Positions 17,776 to 27,311 are shown, numbered from the stretch's first letter. The stretch: 64,000 bases of DNA from Candidatus Nitrosopumilus sp. (GCA_025699075.1 JAILWG010000001.1:248001-312000), one strand, 5' to 3'. Notes: a model not told the origin generated them from the letters alone. Numbers and translations are program-made.

Positions 17776-18513
17776 TTAAGTATATGGAATTGATTCTTTA
17801 TGAGATTCAAATCGATTCCAAAATAATCCCAAAAGGAATCCAATAGATATCCAAAATGATGAAACGCCAAGAACAGACATCAGTCTGAATTCGTTTACAA
17901 GAGTCATCGGAGCATTGATTTCATCAGGATTCTCAGGCATCGCAAAAAATACGGCAGTTATGAAGACACCATAGCCAATTAAGGATACAAGTTTTTTGTT
18001 GTTTTTGAATTTCTTAGATAACTTGTAAAAAGCTAATGCACCAAATCCAGATATTGCAATAAATGACAAATACAGTATTGCTCTAAGCACCACAGTTTCT
18101 GTATCTCCTACAGTGGGAGGATTTGCAGGGTATTTTAAAAAAGGTATTAAATACAAAGTAAACCACATAACTCCTGCCAACACAAGAGATTTTTTCACAT
18201 CATGATTTCCAGGCAAAGAGTTTCTAGATAATGCAAATACAATACCAAATAAAGCACCAATAGAAGTCCCCAAAATTACCCCTGCCAATATTTGGCCACT
18301 TTTTTGCCACATTCTATAGCCTTCATACTCGACCCAAAATTCTTGAGTATCTTCTTCCTCACCAGAGGCAAATAGATTTTGATTTTCAATTCCAATGGCT
18401 TGATCAAGATATGGCTCTACGATTGCAAAATTCACTGTTCCATGAATCAATCCAGCAAGAGCGCCAGAAATCAAAACTATTACAATAAATAATAACGTCT
18501 TCAAATATTTCAC
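17776..18513 (-). CDS. cbtA: CbtA-family cobalt transporter subunit
   Basis: A 245-residue membrane protein with about five to six helices (first at residues 5-28, GALAGLIHGTVNFAIVEPYLDQAI; GQILAGVILGTSIGALFGIVFAL; FLKYPANPPTVGD between helices). Matches the CbtA family, which with CbtB is found next to cobalamin genes and is thought to import cobalt. The start is GTG directly after the TAG stop of cbtB, so translation is coupled. Cobalt supply makes sense in a lineage known to make cobalamin; the transport role is family knowledge, not shown here. Confidence 0.85.
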   Translation of the reverse strand: MKYLKTLLFIVIVLISGALAGLIHGTVNFAIVEPYLDQAIGIENQNLFASGEEEDTQEFWVEYEGYRMWQKSGQILAGVILGTSIGALFGIVFALSRNSLPGNHDVKKSLVLAGVMWFTLYLIPFLKYPANPPTVGDTETVVLRAILYLSFIAISGFGALAFYKLSKKFKNNKKLVSLIGYGVFITAVFFAMPENPDEINAPMTLVNEFRLMSVLGVSSFWISIGFLLGLFWNRFESHKESIPYT

Positions 18514-18656
18514 CTAATGGCAAGGAAAACCTGCTGCATGTCTCATATCATGAGTGAGTTCATGAATGTAAAGATCTGTAAAAGCTTGTTCTCCATAAAC
18601 TAGACTAAAGATGTGACCTTGATCAAATCCTACTATAAACAATCCCGCTGCAAATA
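18514..18656. repeat. 143-bp exact repeat, copy 1 (3' two-thirds of cbtB)
   Basis: Base-for-base identical to 19455-19597 in the same orientation, with mismatches immediately outside both ends. Identity includes all synonymous positions, so the copies were homogenised recently or duplicated recently. Confidence 0.95.
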
Positions 18657-18729
18657 TTATACCCAATACCAAGATGGCAAAAATCGGAGTTTTGAAATTG
18701 TTGCTAGTTTCTATTTTTGAATGAGACAA
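18514..18729 (-). CDS. cbtB: CbtB-family cobalt transporter subunit, copy 1
   Basis: A 71-residue single-helix protein with the CbtB C-terminal metal-binding region HELTHDMRHAAGFPCH. The helix is at about 13-35. The last 143 bases including the stop (18514-18656) are identical to the second copy at 19455-19597, while the N-terminal 24 or so codons differ. TATA-like TTAAATAA on the minus strand near 18750-18757 places the start at 18729. Operon with cbtA. Confidence 0.88.
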   Translation of the reverse strand: MSHSKIETSNNFKTPIFAILVLGIIFAAGLFIVGFDQGHIFSLVYGEQAFTDLYIHELTHDMRHAAGFPCH

Positions 18730-18762
18730 TGCATTTTTGATTTTGGTTAATTATTTAAGTGG

Positions 18763-18794
18763 TTGGATGATTTATCCAATTTATATATTGGATA
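18763..18794. promoter_or_regulatory. TTGGAT/ATCCAA operator cluster between cbtB and its divergent regulator
   Basis: Perfect inverted repeat TATCCAAT-6 bp-ATTGGATA at 18773-18794 overlaps the TATA-like TTTATATA of the regulator gene. A third half-site TTGGAT at 18763-18768 makes a second dyad with the left arm (TTGGAT-5 bp-ATCCAA). The cluster lies 34-65 bp upstream of cbtB on the other side. Likely autoregulatory operator controlling both directions; inference. Confidence 0.6.
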
Positions 18795-18808
18795 AAGGAT
18801 TTGAAGAA

Positions 18809-19438
18809 ATGAAAAAACAAATCAAGACATTACAAAACGTTGTAACAAGAAAAGGTTCCAGTAAAGCTTTGACGTTTAGTACTCCACATATTTTAAAATC
18901 AATGTTTCTGCTCACTGAACAAAAATATGTAAGTAGATCAAATTTTTGTAAAGAACTTCATCTAGGAGAAGGAGCAGTTAAAACAATAATTTTACACTTA
19001 AAAGAAAATGATTTGGCAAGCACAGTAAAATCTGGCACACATCTCACAAAAAAAGGTCAGCGTCTTGCTAAACAGTTTCTTGACGCATTACCATCAAAAA
19101 CACACATAGAAGATTGTAAGATTACAAAAGGAAAATACAATTACGCAATTTTAATGAAAAAAAAATATGTTACACATTTAGGAAATGGAATGGAGCAAAG
19201 AGATTATGCAATTTTATATGGTGCATCAGATTCATTGACACTTCAATTTGATCAAAAAGAATTTCTGTTCACAGGGGAGAGAATAAGGTGTTTTTCGGAC
19301 GACCCAAAAACAAGAGATAATCTGTATGAAAAGCTAAAACCAGAAAAAGAAGACATAGTCATCATCACATCTGCAGACGACAAATTTGTAGCAGAATTAT
19401 CTGCATTAAATACAGCCTTATGGACATTAAATAATTAA
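18809..19438 (+). CDS. Winged-helix regulator with C-terminal sensing domain, divergent from cbtBA
   Basis: The frame is open from 18737, but the TATA-like box at about 18780-18787 lies some 25 bp before ATG at 18809 (MKKQIKTLQN), giving a 209-residue leaderless protein. Winged helix at about residues 25-85 (ILKSMFLLTEQKYVSRSNFCKELHLGEGAV...GTHLTKKGQRLAKQF), then a beta-rich domain resembling the DUF4443-type archaeal regulators (YAILMKKK...MEQRDYAILYGASDSLTLQF). Flanked by the two cbtB copies and carrying a palindrome on its promoter, it is a good candidate cobalt-responsive regulator. No obvious Cys/His metal cluster. Confidence 0.72.
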   Translation: MKKQIKTLQNVVTRKGSSKALTFSTPHILKSMFLLTEQKYVSRSNFCKELHLGEGAVKTIILHLKENDLASTVKSGTHLTKKGQRLAKQFLDALPSKTHIEDCKITKGKYNYAILMKKKYVTHLGNGMEQRDYAILYGASDSLTLQFDQKEFLFTGERIRCFSDDPKTRDNLYEKLKPEKEDIVIITSADDKFVAELSALNTALWTLNN

Positions 19439-19454
19439 AAGAAGAAATTAGAAA

Positions 19455-19597
19455 CTAATGGCAAGGAAAACCTGCTGCATGTCTCATATCATGAGTGAGT
19501 TCATGAATGTAAAGATCTGTAAAAGCTTGTTCTCCATAAACTAGACTAAAGATGTGACCTTGATCAAATCCTACTATAAACAATCCCGCTGCAAATA
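19455..19597. repeat. 143-bp exact repeat, copy 2
   Basis: Identical to 18514-18656; direct orientation, about 800 bp apart with a regulator gene between. Direct repeats of this length could recombine and delete the regulator. Confidence 0.95.
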
Positions 19598-19670
19598 CAA
19601 TTGCCAAGGCAAGAATTGCCAATTTGGATACGCCAGTTTTTGATACGCTAATTTGTCTTGATTCAGACAT
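19455..19670 (-). CDS. cbtB: CbtB-family cobalt transporter subunit, copy 2 (no adjacent cbtA)
   Basis: A 71-residue CbtB whose last 46 residues, including HELTHDMRHAAGFPCH, are identical to copy 1. The frame opens at 19679, but the TATA-like GCTTAAATATAT (minus strand, 19687-19698) fits a leaderless start at ATG 19670, giving the same length as copy 1. The N-terminus (MSESRQISVSKTGVSK) is unrelated to copy 1. It is monocistronic and convergent with the regulator. Confidence 0.85.
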   Translation of the reverse strand: MSESRQISVSKTGVSKLAILALAIVFAAGLFIVGFDQGHIFSLVYGEQAFTDLYIHELTHDMRHAAGFPCH

Positions 19671-19814
19671 AAAAAACAAGATTCTCTGAATATATTTAAG
19701 CTCTTGTATGACTGTTTTATTTATAAAGAAATCAGATTATCTTCACGAAATCTGTTAGTATTAGATCTAACATACTGTTACTTTTGATGTATTTTTTTCA
19801 CAATTAATTACAAT

Positions 19815-20591
19815 ATGAGCAATTCAGGTACAGAATCAGAAGATAGAGGATTTGAAAAGGAGTTAGCAGAGATAATCCAGGGAGAATTAATTGATCTGTA
19901 TGGAAATAAAGGATACAAAACAATCATCCAGACCATGATAAATATTTCAGGTAGAAAAGAATCAGAAATTATTACAAATTATGAATTATTTTCAGAGTTG
20001 TCAGAAGGAGTATTTGGAAGGCTGTCTGAATCAAAAATTTTGGGTCCAATCAAACTAAAAATGGATAAGATAGGCAAAGACAACATACGTCAAGGGAAAA
20101 AAGAACAGAGAACGCCAACAAGATTGTTAATTGCAGATGATGAACCTGAAATTCTATCATTATACAAGACATTTTTAGAATCAAAAGGAAAAGAGATCAC
20201 TGTAACAACAGATGGAAGAAAATGTGTAGAGGCATATAAGAAAAAATCAGATGAAAGTAATAATAAAAATTATTTCGATGTTGTAATTCTTGATCAAAAA
20301 ATGCCCATCATGACAGGATTGCAAGCAGCAATAGAAATTCTAAACATAAACCCTCAACAAAAAATCATTTTTGCCTCAGGTTATCTTGAAAAAACATTGC
20401 TTGAAGCATTGGAGAAATTAAACAAAGCAATTGCAGTAATTGAAAAACCATTTTCTCTAGATGTCTTAGACAACATGATAAACAATAAGGAATTATTTGA
20501 AAATTTAGAGAAAATTACTATCAATCAGGAAGAAAGAGACATTAGTAGAAAAGTCTCAGAAATTATTACAGTATTACAAAACCAAATCTGA
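19815..20591 (+). CDS. Response regulator with N-terminal thaumarchaeal helical domain
   Basis: A 258-residue protein. Residues 1-95 form a helical domain (KELAEIIQGELIDLYGNKGY, LFSELSEGVFGRL) of the sort found as an output or partner domain in thaumarchaeal signalling proteins; residues about 103-230 are a receiver with acidic IADDEPE, phospho-acceptor Asp in VVILDQKMP (about 158), and Lys in VIEKPFS. A short coiled tail follows. No kinase is adjacent; an orphan regulator. The output before receiver order is unusual for bacterial-type regulators. Confidence 0.75.
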   Translation: MSNSGTESEDRGFEKELAEIIQGELIDLYGNKGYKTIIQTMINISGRKESEIITNYELFSELSEGVFGRLSESKILGPIKLKMDKIGKDNIRQGKKEQRTPTRLLIADDEPEILSLYKTFLESKGKEITVTTDGRKCVEAYKKKSDESNNKNYFDVVILDQKMPIMTGLQAAIEILNINPQQKIIFASGYLEKTLLEALEKLNKAIAVIEKPFSLDVLDNMINNKELFENLEKITINQEERDISRKVSEIITVLQNQI

Positions 20592-20637
20592 ATAAACAAT
20601 AGACAAAGTATTTACTTGAAACAAATTTTATTTCAAC

Positions 20638-21291
20638 ATGGCAGCACTTCGCCTATTGATAATTCCCATCACCATAGGCATATTTTCAGGGATGTTTTTA
20701 GCATTATATCCAGAATCAAATTCCGAATCTAGTTTTCTTACAACTACAAAATTAACTGACGGAGGTTCACCCATTTTAGGAAAGACCAATGCAGAAATTA
20801 CAATCCTAGAATGGGGAGACTATCAATGTACATTTTGTTATAAATTTCATCAAAATACTCTAGATACAATACAACAAGAATTCATCAAAACAGGCAAAGT
20901 CAAGATGGTTTTCAAAGACTTTCCATTAAATGGTCCTGATTCATTTCTGGCTGCAGAAGCAGCATATTGTGCTCATGATCAAGGGAAATATTGGCAATAT
21001 CATGATGAATTGTATCAGAATTGGGGAGGAGAGAGAACGGGATGGATAACCAGAGAATCTTTAGACAAATTTGCAAACACCATAAATCTCAATTTGGAAG
21101 AATTCAACAAATGTCTAGATGAGCAAAAATATCAAGACAAGGTTATTTCACTTCATGAATTTGGAAAGGAGGTAGGAATAGACGCCACACCTTCGTTTTT
21201 AGTCTTCAATGATCAAAAAATTATCAAAATCAGAGGGAATCAACCACTTGAAGTATTTCTTAAAACAATCGAAGAATTAGAATCAGATTGA
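20638..21291 (+). CDS. DsbA-like membrane-anchored thiol oxidoreductase
   Basis: A 217-residue protein with an N-terminal signal anchor (residues 4-24) and a thioredoxin-fold DsbA/DSBA_2 domain carrying CTFC at residues 64-67 (EWGDYQCTFCYKFH) and the cis-Pro in IDATPSFLVF. Acts outside the membrane in forming or isomerising disulfides of secreted proteins. Such proteins are numerous in Nitrosopumilus-type genomes. Monocistronic. Confidence 0.85.
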   Translation: MAALRLLIIPITIGIFSGMFLALYPESNSESSFLTTTKLTDGGSPILGKTNAEITILEWGDYQCTFCYKFHQNTLDTIQQEFIKTGKVKMVFKDFPLNGPDSFLAAEAAYCAHDQGKYWQYHDELYQNWGGERTGWITRESLDKFANTINLNLEEFNKCLDEQKYQDKVISLHEFGKEVGIDATPSFLVFNDQKIIKIRGNQPLEVFLKTIEELESD

Positions 21292-21333
21292 TTTATTCAA
21301 AAAGATATATTCGCAAATTAAAGATGTAATATA

Positions 21334-22614
21334 ATGCCTAAGATCGATATAGAAAAACAAGATTCTGTGAAATTATACAAGATTAGAAAAACCCTGGAAG
21401 AATTATCCCAAAAATCAGGCAGAGGGACAGAATTGATCACAGTATACATTCCAAAAGGAAAGCAACTTCATGAAATTATTAGTTCATTACAACAAGAGCA
21501 AGGGACAGCTGACAACATAAAATCAGATTTAACAAGATCACATGTTGTTGATTCACTAGGCAAAGTCATTCAGAGATTAAAACTATACAAAAAAACTCCA
21601 GAGCGAGGACTCGTAATGTTTTGTGGAGCACTTCCACCAGAAGAAGGAGGACCACTTGGAAGTGAAGTTGTGACAGTGTGGGAAGTTGACCCACCAAAAG
21701 ACTTGAACCAATATTTGTACAGATGTGATGATCACTTCCACGTAGACATTCTAAAAGACATGTTAAAGGATGATAATCTGATAGGGTTTTTGGCAATAGA
21801 TGCAAAGGATGCAGGATGGGGATTGCTTCATGGTGACAAAATAGAAGTCCTATCACAGACAGGTTCAGGGGTAGCTGGAAAACACAGACAGGGGGGACAA
21901 TCTGCAAAAAGATTTCAGAAATTAAGGGAGATGGAATTATCCTATTTTTACAACAGAGTTGCACAAACTACCAGGGAATATTTTATTGATATTTATCCTG
22001 TAAAAGGACTAATAATTTCAGGACCAGGCCCTACAAAAGAAGATTTCATTAATGGCAATTATCTAGAATACAGATTACAGAATAACATTATCAGCACAAT
22101 TGATTCGTCTTATTCCGGAGCAGAAGGGATACGAGAAGCTTTTGCAAAATCTGCAGACATTTTAGGGAATTTCAGACTAGTAGAAGAAAAAAAATTAGTG
22201 GAAGATTTATTCAGAGAAATAAATTCAAACACAGGGAAAGGTTCCTACGGTTTACAAGAAGTAATTGAATATCTAAAAAATAATGTAGTCCAAACTTTAC
22301 TGATTACAGACAATACCAATTTGCACAGAGTTGAAGGAAAATGCAAAAGATGTAAACATATTCAGGAAGAAATTGTTGAAAGACCACTAGTCATTCCAAA
22401 AAAAACAGAATATGTCAACAACCCATGTCCAGGTTGTAATTCAATGGAAGTAGAAGTAAATGAACAAGACATTGTAGATTATCTTGAATTATTAGCAGCA
22501 AAAACAGGAACTCAATTAGAAGTCATTTCAGGAAGTGCAGAGCACGGAAACATGCTTGCTAGTCTTGGAAAAGTGGGTGCAATTTTGAGATATAATCCAG
22601 GACACGCTAAATAA
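21334..22614 (+). CDS. prf1: Peptide chain release factor aRF1
   Basis: A 426-residue archaeal class I release factor. Stop-codon recognition motif NIKS at residues 61-64 (TADNIKSDL), the catalytic GGQ in KHRQGGQSAKRF near residue 187, and the C-terminal zinc-bearing insertion with C-x2-C pairs (CKRCKHIQEE...CPGCNSMEVE). Acts on all three stop codons in the ribosomal A site. The 3' end overlaps the convergent HIT gene by 8 bp. Confidence 0.96.
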   Translation: MPKIDIEKQDSVKLYKIRKTLEELSQKSGRGTELITVYIPKGKQLHEIISSLQQEQGTADNIKSDLTRSHVVDSLGKVIQRLKLYKKTPERGLVMFCGALPPEEGGPLGSEVVTVWEVDPPKDLNQYLYRCDDHFHVDILKDMLKDDNLIGFLAIDAKDAGWGLLHGDKIEVLSQTGSGVAGKHRQGGQSAKRFQKLREMELSYFYNRVAQTTREYFIDIYPVKGLIISGPGPTKEDFINGNYLEYRLQNNIISTIDSSYSGAEGIREAFAKSADILGNFRLVEEKKLVEDLFREINSNTGKGSYGLQEVIEYLKNNVVQTLLITDNTNLHRVEGKCKRCKHIQEEIVERPLVIPKKTEYVNNPCPGCNSMEVEVNEQDIVDYLELLAAKTGTQLEVISGSAEHGNMLASLGKVGAILRYNPGHAK

Positions 22615-23011
22615 GACTACGAATTTTTTTAGACAATTCTAAAAGTTCAGCATCATTTGAAATTTGACGTTTCGTCCACACAGTACCTTTACTATTGTAT
22701 CTAGGAATAATGTGAATGTGAACATGAGGAATTATTTGTTTTGCAGCTCTGCCATTGTTCTGACCCAAACTAAATGCATCCGCTCCAGAAGCATTCAATA
22801 TGGCCTGAGCTATTTTAGGAACTATTGAAAAAAGATTCCCAACATCTTCTGAAGTCATATCAGTAATTCTTTCATAATGTTTTCGTGGTATTACCAAACT
22901 ATGACCAACATCTATTGGGTACTTATCTAAAAATGCAACATGAAATTTGTCCTCATACAAAAAGTGACCATCTCGTTTTCCATCTAAAATATCACAAAAA
23001 ATACAACTCAT
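22607..23011 (-). CDS. HIT-family nucleotide hydrolase
   Basis: A 134-residue histidine-triad protein from the ATG at 23011 (MSCIFCDILDG); an in-frame start 9 bases upstream is also possible. Active site HVHIHIIPRYN; zinc-type N-terminal C-x2-C (CIFC). Known family activity is hydrolysis of dinucleoside polyphosphates or AMP-conjugates. Convergent with prf1. Confidence 0.88.
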   Translation of the reverse strand: MSCIFCDILDGKRDGHFLYEDKFHVAFLDKYPIDVGHSLVIPRKHYERITDMTSEDVGNLFSIVPKIAQAILNASGADAFSLGQNNGRAAKQIIPHVHIHIIPRYNSKGTVWTKRQISNDAELLELSKKIRSLI

Positions 23012-23114
23012 AATGAACAAGATTTTGTGATTTTATTTATTGTTTTGACTATATGTGAGATAAAATTATCTTTCTATCAGGCATGATCAACTATAGAAAG
23101 TAAATCCCAAATGT

Positions 23115-23267
23115 CTAGTTTTCTTCTTTGCCACAATGCATGCATCTTTTTGAGGATAGAATCTCAAACCACACAAAATCATGAATAAATCCCTCTTTGC
23201 AATTCACATTAACTGTAGTTGAGATAACATTACAAAGAGCATGGTCAAAAACAATATCGATCAACAT
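23115..23267 (-). CDS. Possible Cys-containing microprotein
   Basis: A 50-residue ORF ending SSKRCMHCGKEEN, with Cys at residue 12 and 22 as further candidate ligands. The C-terminal CxHCGKEE resembles zinc-ribbon ends of other thaumarchaeal microproteins. No clear TATA box was seen upstream, so the gene is uncertain. It is the only coding candidate in the 23012-23378 gap. Confidence 0.4.
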   Translation of the reverse strand: MLIDIVFDHALCNVISTTVNVNCKEGFIHDFVWFEILSSKRCMHCGKEEN

Positions 23268-23378
23268 GAACTCTTTTCAGGGCAATGCCAGAGAATACAA
23301 AATCACTTTGTAATGTATTACATTCAGCAGATAGTGACGAATGGTTAATTAGGGTAAATTTTAGACTGGAGACATCTA

Positions 23379-23975
23379 ATGGGCCGAAAAGAAAGACGAG
23401 AGCGTGAAGTAAAACGTGAAAATTACGCATCAAAACACTCAGCTGAAAAGAGAAAACAAACTCTAATTGCAATTGGGGTTTTGGCAGTTATTGCAGTAAT
23501 TGTAGGATATGCAGCATATATGTTCACAAATATGACGGAAACTGCACCCGGAGGCCCAGAAAATGCAGGAGCCTTGGGAAGTGAGCATTCACATGCAGCA
23601 ATCTTGGTAAAGATTTTCGGAGACACATTTGAATTTTCTAGTCCAGCATTTCAAATCAAATCTAGTTGGATTCATTTTGAAGGAAGAGATGGAACCACTA
23701 TTCATAAACATGCAACAGGAGTTGATTTAGGATATCTCTTCGAAACATTAGGAATCGGTCTTGACGACCAATGCTACATATTTCCAGACGGAAAACAGTT
23801 CTGTTCAAATGAAGATTATAAATTAAAATTCTTTGTAAACAGAGAACAAGTACCAGACATCAGAGATTATGAAATTCAGGAGGATGACAGAATCTTAATC
23901 ATCTATGGTGGTGAGACTCCTGAAGAAATTGAAGCATACTTACTACAACTAGACAACCAAGAGTTAATCAAATAA
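23379..23975 (+). CDS. Single-pass membrane protein with conserved extracytoplasmic domain
   Basis: A 198-residue protein with a very basic N-terminus (MGRKERREREVKRENYASK), one membrane helix (about 30-50) and an outside domain with HSHAAI, a His/Cys-containing core (WIHFEGRDGTTIHKHATG, DDQCYIFPDGKQFCSN) and EEDDRILIIYGG-like end. The two Cys could form a disulfide and the His cluster could bind metal. Family seen in related archaea but I do not know its function. Convergent with the zinc-ribbon gene. Confidence 0.7.
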   Translation: MGRKERREREVKRENYASKHSAEKRKQTLIAIGVLAVIAVIVGYAAYMFTNMTETAPGGPENAGALGSEHSHAAILVKIFGDTFEFSSPAFQIKSSWIHFEGRDGTTIHKHATGVDLGYLFETLGIGLDDQCYIFPDGKQFCSNEDYKLKFFVNREQVPDIRDYEIQEDDRILIIYGGETPEEIEAYLLQLDNQELIK

Positions 23976-23977
23976 AA

Positions 23978-24178
23978 TCAGGATTCGTCTTTTGTTGTAA
24001 ATGAAGATGCGCTTTTGTCAAACATCATATAATATCCACACATACTACATCTAAGAACCGTTAATTCGGTTGTGAGAAATTCTTTATCTTCAAAGCGTCC
24101 ACTAAGTTTTACATCATCTCCTGCAATTTCGGCTTTGTTACTCTTACATACAGGACATTCAAGTGCTTTTTGTTCCAT
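23978..24178 (-). CDS. Small zinc-ribbon protein
   Basis: A 66-residue protein from ATG at 24178 (MEQKALECPVCKSN); a start 12 bases earlier is possible. Two C-x2-C pairs, CPVC and CSMCGYYM, separated by about 38 residues, make a classical zinc ribbon. Likely nucleic-acid or protein binding; function unknown. Confidence 0.75.
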   Translation of the reverse strand: MEQKALECPVCKSNKAEIAGDDVKLSGRFEDKEFLTTELTVLRCSMCGYYMMFDKSASSFTTKDES

Positions 24179-24276
24179 AAAACAATCCAAAATATTTACA
24201 ATTTAAACTCAATGCAAGTTTACAAATAGAAAATTTCAACAAAGTCTAAATTATAGCAATCTAAATTTTACATATT

Positions 24277-25950
24277 ATGGAAATATCTAGTAAAAACGTA
24301 GTAGAGGGAACAGAGCGTTCTCCACAAAGAGCAATGTACAAAGCTATGGGACTAGATGATAAAGATCTCAGTAAACCATTCATCGGGGTTTGCCACACAG
24401 GTAATGAAGCAACCCCATGTAACATTTTATTGCCAAAATTGGCAGAGGAAGCTAAGAGAGGAGTTTCAGATAATGGGGCCACTCCAAGAATGTTTTCAAC
24501 AATAGCAGTAAGTGATGGAATTGCTATGGGTCATGAAGGAATGAAATCTTCTTTAATTTCTCGTGAAGTAATTGCAGATTCTATTGAATTGATGGTACGA
24601 GCCCATCAATATGACGGAATTGTAGGAATTGCAGGATGTGATAAGAGTTTACCAGGTACGATGATGGCAATGGCCAGATTGAATTTACCATCAGTTTTTG
24701 TTTATGGCGGAACAATCATGCCAGGAATCTTGGACGGTAAAGAGCTAACAGTTGTTGATGTCTATGAAGCAGTAGGAGCCTATGATGCAGGACAAATATC
24801 TTTAGAGATGTTAAAAAATATTGAAAACACCGCATGTCCAAGTTCAGGTTCATGTGGAGGAATGTTTACTGCAAATACTATGGCCTCAATTTCAGAAGCA
24901 ATAGGATTAGCTTTGCCAGGAAGTGCAAGTCCGCCTGCAGAAGATGAACGCCGAAACAAAATGGTGTATGATACAGGTGTTGCATGTGCAAAACTACTAG
25001 AACTAAACATTAAACCAAGAGACATTATGACTTATGAGGCATTTGAAAATTCAATAGTGATGTTAAATGCTGTTGGAGGTTCAACTAATGGAATTTTACA
25101 TTTGTTATCAATGGCAAACGAGGCAGGAGTAAAATTAACTTATGATGATTTTGAAAGAATTAGGAAAAAGACACCGCATATTGCAGATATGAAACCGGGT
25201 GGCAGTTATGTTATGAACAGTCTAGACAAGATTGGAGGAATTCCATTTGTTCTAAAAAAATTAGCAGACAAAGGATTGTTAAACGGTGATTGTATCACAG
25301 TTACTGGAAAAACAATACAACAGAATCTTGATTCTATGACAATTCCTGAACCAGAGCAATCAATCATCAGACCAATTGAAAACCCATTACATTCAGTAGG
25401 AACTGCTGTTGTTCTCAAAGGAACTCTTGCACCAGAAGGAGCAGTGATCAAGACAGCAGGAGTTGAAATGACAAAATTTACTGGTAAAGCCAAAGTGTAT
25501 GACAGGGAAGAATACGCATTTGATGCAGTTGCCAAAGGAGAGGTAGAAGAAGGAGACGTTGTAGTCATAAGATATGAAGGACCAAAAGGAGGTCCAGGTA
25601 TGAGAGAGATGCTCGCAACTACTGCGGCTCTTGTAGGACAAGGTCTAGGTAAAAAAGTGGCAATGGTAACAGATGGTAGATTTTCAGGAGGCACAAGAGG
25701 ATTCATGGTTGGTCATGTTGCACCAGAAGCTTATGTTGGCGGCCCAATAGCACTAGTCAAAGACGGAGATGAAATTACCATCAATACAGAAACCACAATT
25801 ATTGATCTTCATGTTTCAGAAGAAGAACTTGCAAAAAGAAAATCAGAATGGAAAAAACCAGAACCAAATTACACGTCTGGGGCTCTTGCAAAATATGCAA
25901 CACTTGTAGGCTCTGCAGCACAAGGTGCAATAACTACTGCAAATCCATAG
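24277..25950 (+). CDS. ilvD: Dihydroxy-acid dehydratase
   Basis: A 557-residue IlvD, converting dihydroxy-isovalerate or -methylvalerate to the keto acids of valine and isoleucine. The iron-sulfur and Mg sites are visible: [41 protein letters not shown] and [15 protein letters not shown]. Length is standard. Monocistronic, with a leader-free-looking start. Confidence 0.95.
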   Translation: MEISSKNVVEGTERSPQRAMYKAMGLDDKDLSKPFIGVCHTGNEATPCNILLPKLAEEAKRGVSDNGATPRMFSTIAVSDGIAMGHEGMKSSLISREVIADSIELMVRAHQYDGIVGIAGCDKSLPGTMMAMARLNLPSVFVYGGTIMPGILDGKELTVVDVYEAVGAYDAGQISLEMLKNIENTACPSSGSCGGMFTANTMASISEAIGLALPGSASPPAEDERRNKMVYDTGVACAKLLELNIKPRDIMTYEAFENSIVMLNAVGGSTNGILHLLSMANEAGVKLTYDDFERIRKKTPHIADMKPGGSYVMNSLDKIGGIPFVLKKLADKGLLNGDCITVTGKTIQQNLDSMTIPEPEQSIIRPIENPLHSVGTAVVLKGTLAPEGAVIKTAGVEMTKFTGKAKVYDREEYAFDAVAKGEVEEGDVVVIRYEGPKGGPGMREMLATTAALVGQGLGKKVAMVTDGRFSGGTRGFMVGHVAPEAYVGGPIALVKDGDEITINTETTIIDLHVSEEELAKRKSEWKKPEPNYTSGALAKYATLVGSAAQGAITTANP

Positions 25951-26157
25951 AGACAACTCATTCACAAGCTTTATAGATCGCCATTTTGAATTATCATTAG
26001 AGATAACAGGAAGAAAAAATAACTTATGCTTATCAAATTACTGTTGTCTACTAAAGGCTGATTAATCAACATTGTATCCACACGACATCTTAGATCAGTT
26101 ACTCATTGCAGGAATTCATTATTGAGATGGAAATGGTGTTAGTATGCTGAAAAACAA

Positions 26158-27162
26158 TTAAGGATTCCCTGGAACCGCCAACCAAAACGGAGTTTCTCCA
26201 ACAGACAATCTGTCAACAATTCTTAGGCTGTCGATGTCAATAACAACAATTTCATTATTCTGTGATACTCCGACAAACAAATTGTCAGATTGTGGATTAG
26301 ATCTTAATCCGTGAGGTCCTTTTCCTACTTGAATTTGTGAAATCAATTCAAGTGAGGATGCATCAATCACATTTATCTTATCATCACCTATTCCAGAAAC
26401 AAAAATTTTGTCACCAAAAGGAGGAATGTCGATGCCATGATGTCCTAAACTGACAGGAATTCTTTTAATGATTTTATTATCAGTTAAATCAATTACTGCA
26501 ACATCATTTGTTCCAATATTTGTTACAAACAGATGTTTGCCATCAGGAGTAACATCTAGATTATGAGGTAATGTGCCAACAGGAATTGAATCTGTTTTAG
26601 TCAAGGATGAAACATCAATTATTACAATCTCATCACCGCCTTGAATAGTGACATATGCAGTAATCCCATTAGGATGAAAAACAATATTGTGGGGCATCTT
26701 GCCAACAGATATTTCTTTGATTAATTTCCATGTATTAAGATCAATAATACCAACGGTGTCAGAATTTTCATTTGCAACAAAAGCGATATTTTCTGTAGGA
26801 TGTATCTTTACGCCTTTTGGTGTTTTTCCAACTGAAATTTCTGATAATGTGTTTCCTTGTTTATCAAAAGCAAAAACAGTATCACTTGCACTGCTAGTAG
26901 CTAAAATTAACTTACCATCTTTAGAGATAGAGACATAAGTCATTTTTTCTCCTGCATTGAAAATATCTCCGTCAATGTTTCCTACAGAATTCTGTCCTTG
27001 TAGAGTAAAGAATACATCATCATGTAAAATTTTTGGGGAAACGGCTTGATAATCAGTAGAAATTGATTGTGTTGGAGAATACATGCTATAAGATGCAAAT
27101 GCTACACCTATCACAACAATTCCAATAGACCAAAAAATTGCCGCTTTATCAATTGAAATCAT
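26158..27162 (-). CDS. Exported YVTN-type beta-propeller protein
   Basis: A 334-residue protein from ATG at 27162; TTG four codons upstream is possible, but an AAAATTATTTAG box near 27177-27189 favours 27162. N-terminal membrane anchor (about residues 8-27), then repeated blades of about 42 residues each marked by SVGKTPKGV, SVGKMPHNI, PVGTLPHNL, PVSLGHHGI, QVGKGPHGL and SVGETPFWL. Six to seven blades make a propeller, probably a surface binding or scaffold protein. Confidence 0.8.
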   Translation of the reverse strand: MISIDKAAIFWSIGIVVIGVAFASYSMYSPTQSISTDYQAVSPKILHDDVFFTLQGQNSVGNIDGDIFNAGEKMTYVSISKDGKLILATSSASDTVFAFDKQGNTLSEISVGKTPKGVKIHPTENIAFVANENSDTVGIIDLNTWKLIKEISVGKMPHNIVFHPNGITAYVTIQGGDEIVIIDVSSLTKTDSIPVGTLPHNLDVTPDGKHLFVTNIGTNDVAVIDLTDNKIIKRIPVSLGHHGIDIPPFGDKIFVSGIGDDKINVIDASSLELISQIQVGKGPHGLRSNPQSDNLFVGVSQNNEIVVIDIDSLRIVDRLSVGETPFWLAVPGNP

Positions 27163-27311
27163 CTTTTCTCCCAATCTAAATAATTTTGAGTCATATTTTT
27201 AGATTCAGAATCATTGGAAGTCACATCTAACAGGTTTACTGTATACTACCATCTAGGGATTGGTTTTTCAAGATTTCACCCAAGGATTATAGTTAAGTTG
27301 TAAATTATTGG

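Noticed and set aside
25206-25706. 166-codon ORF opposite ilvD
   Set aside because: Antisense shadow; composition is typical of reverse-strand reading of a conserved enzyme gene.
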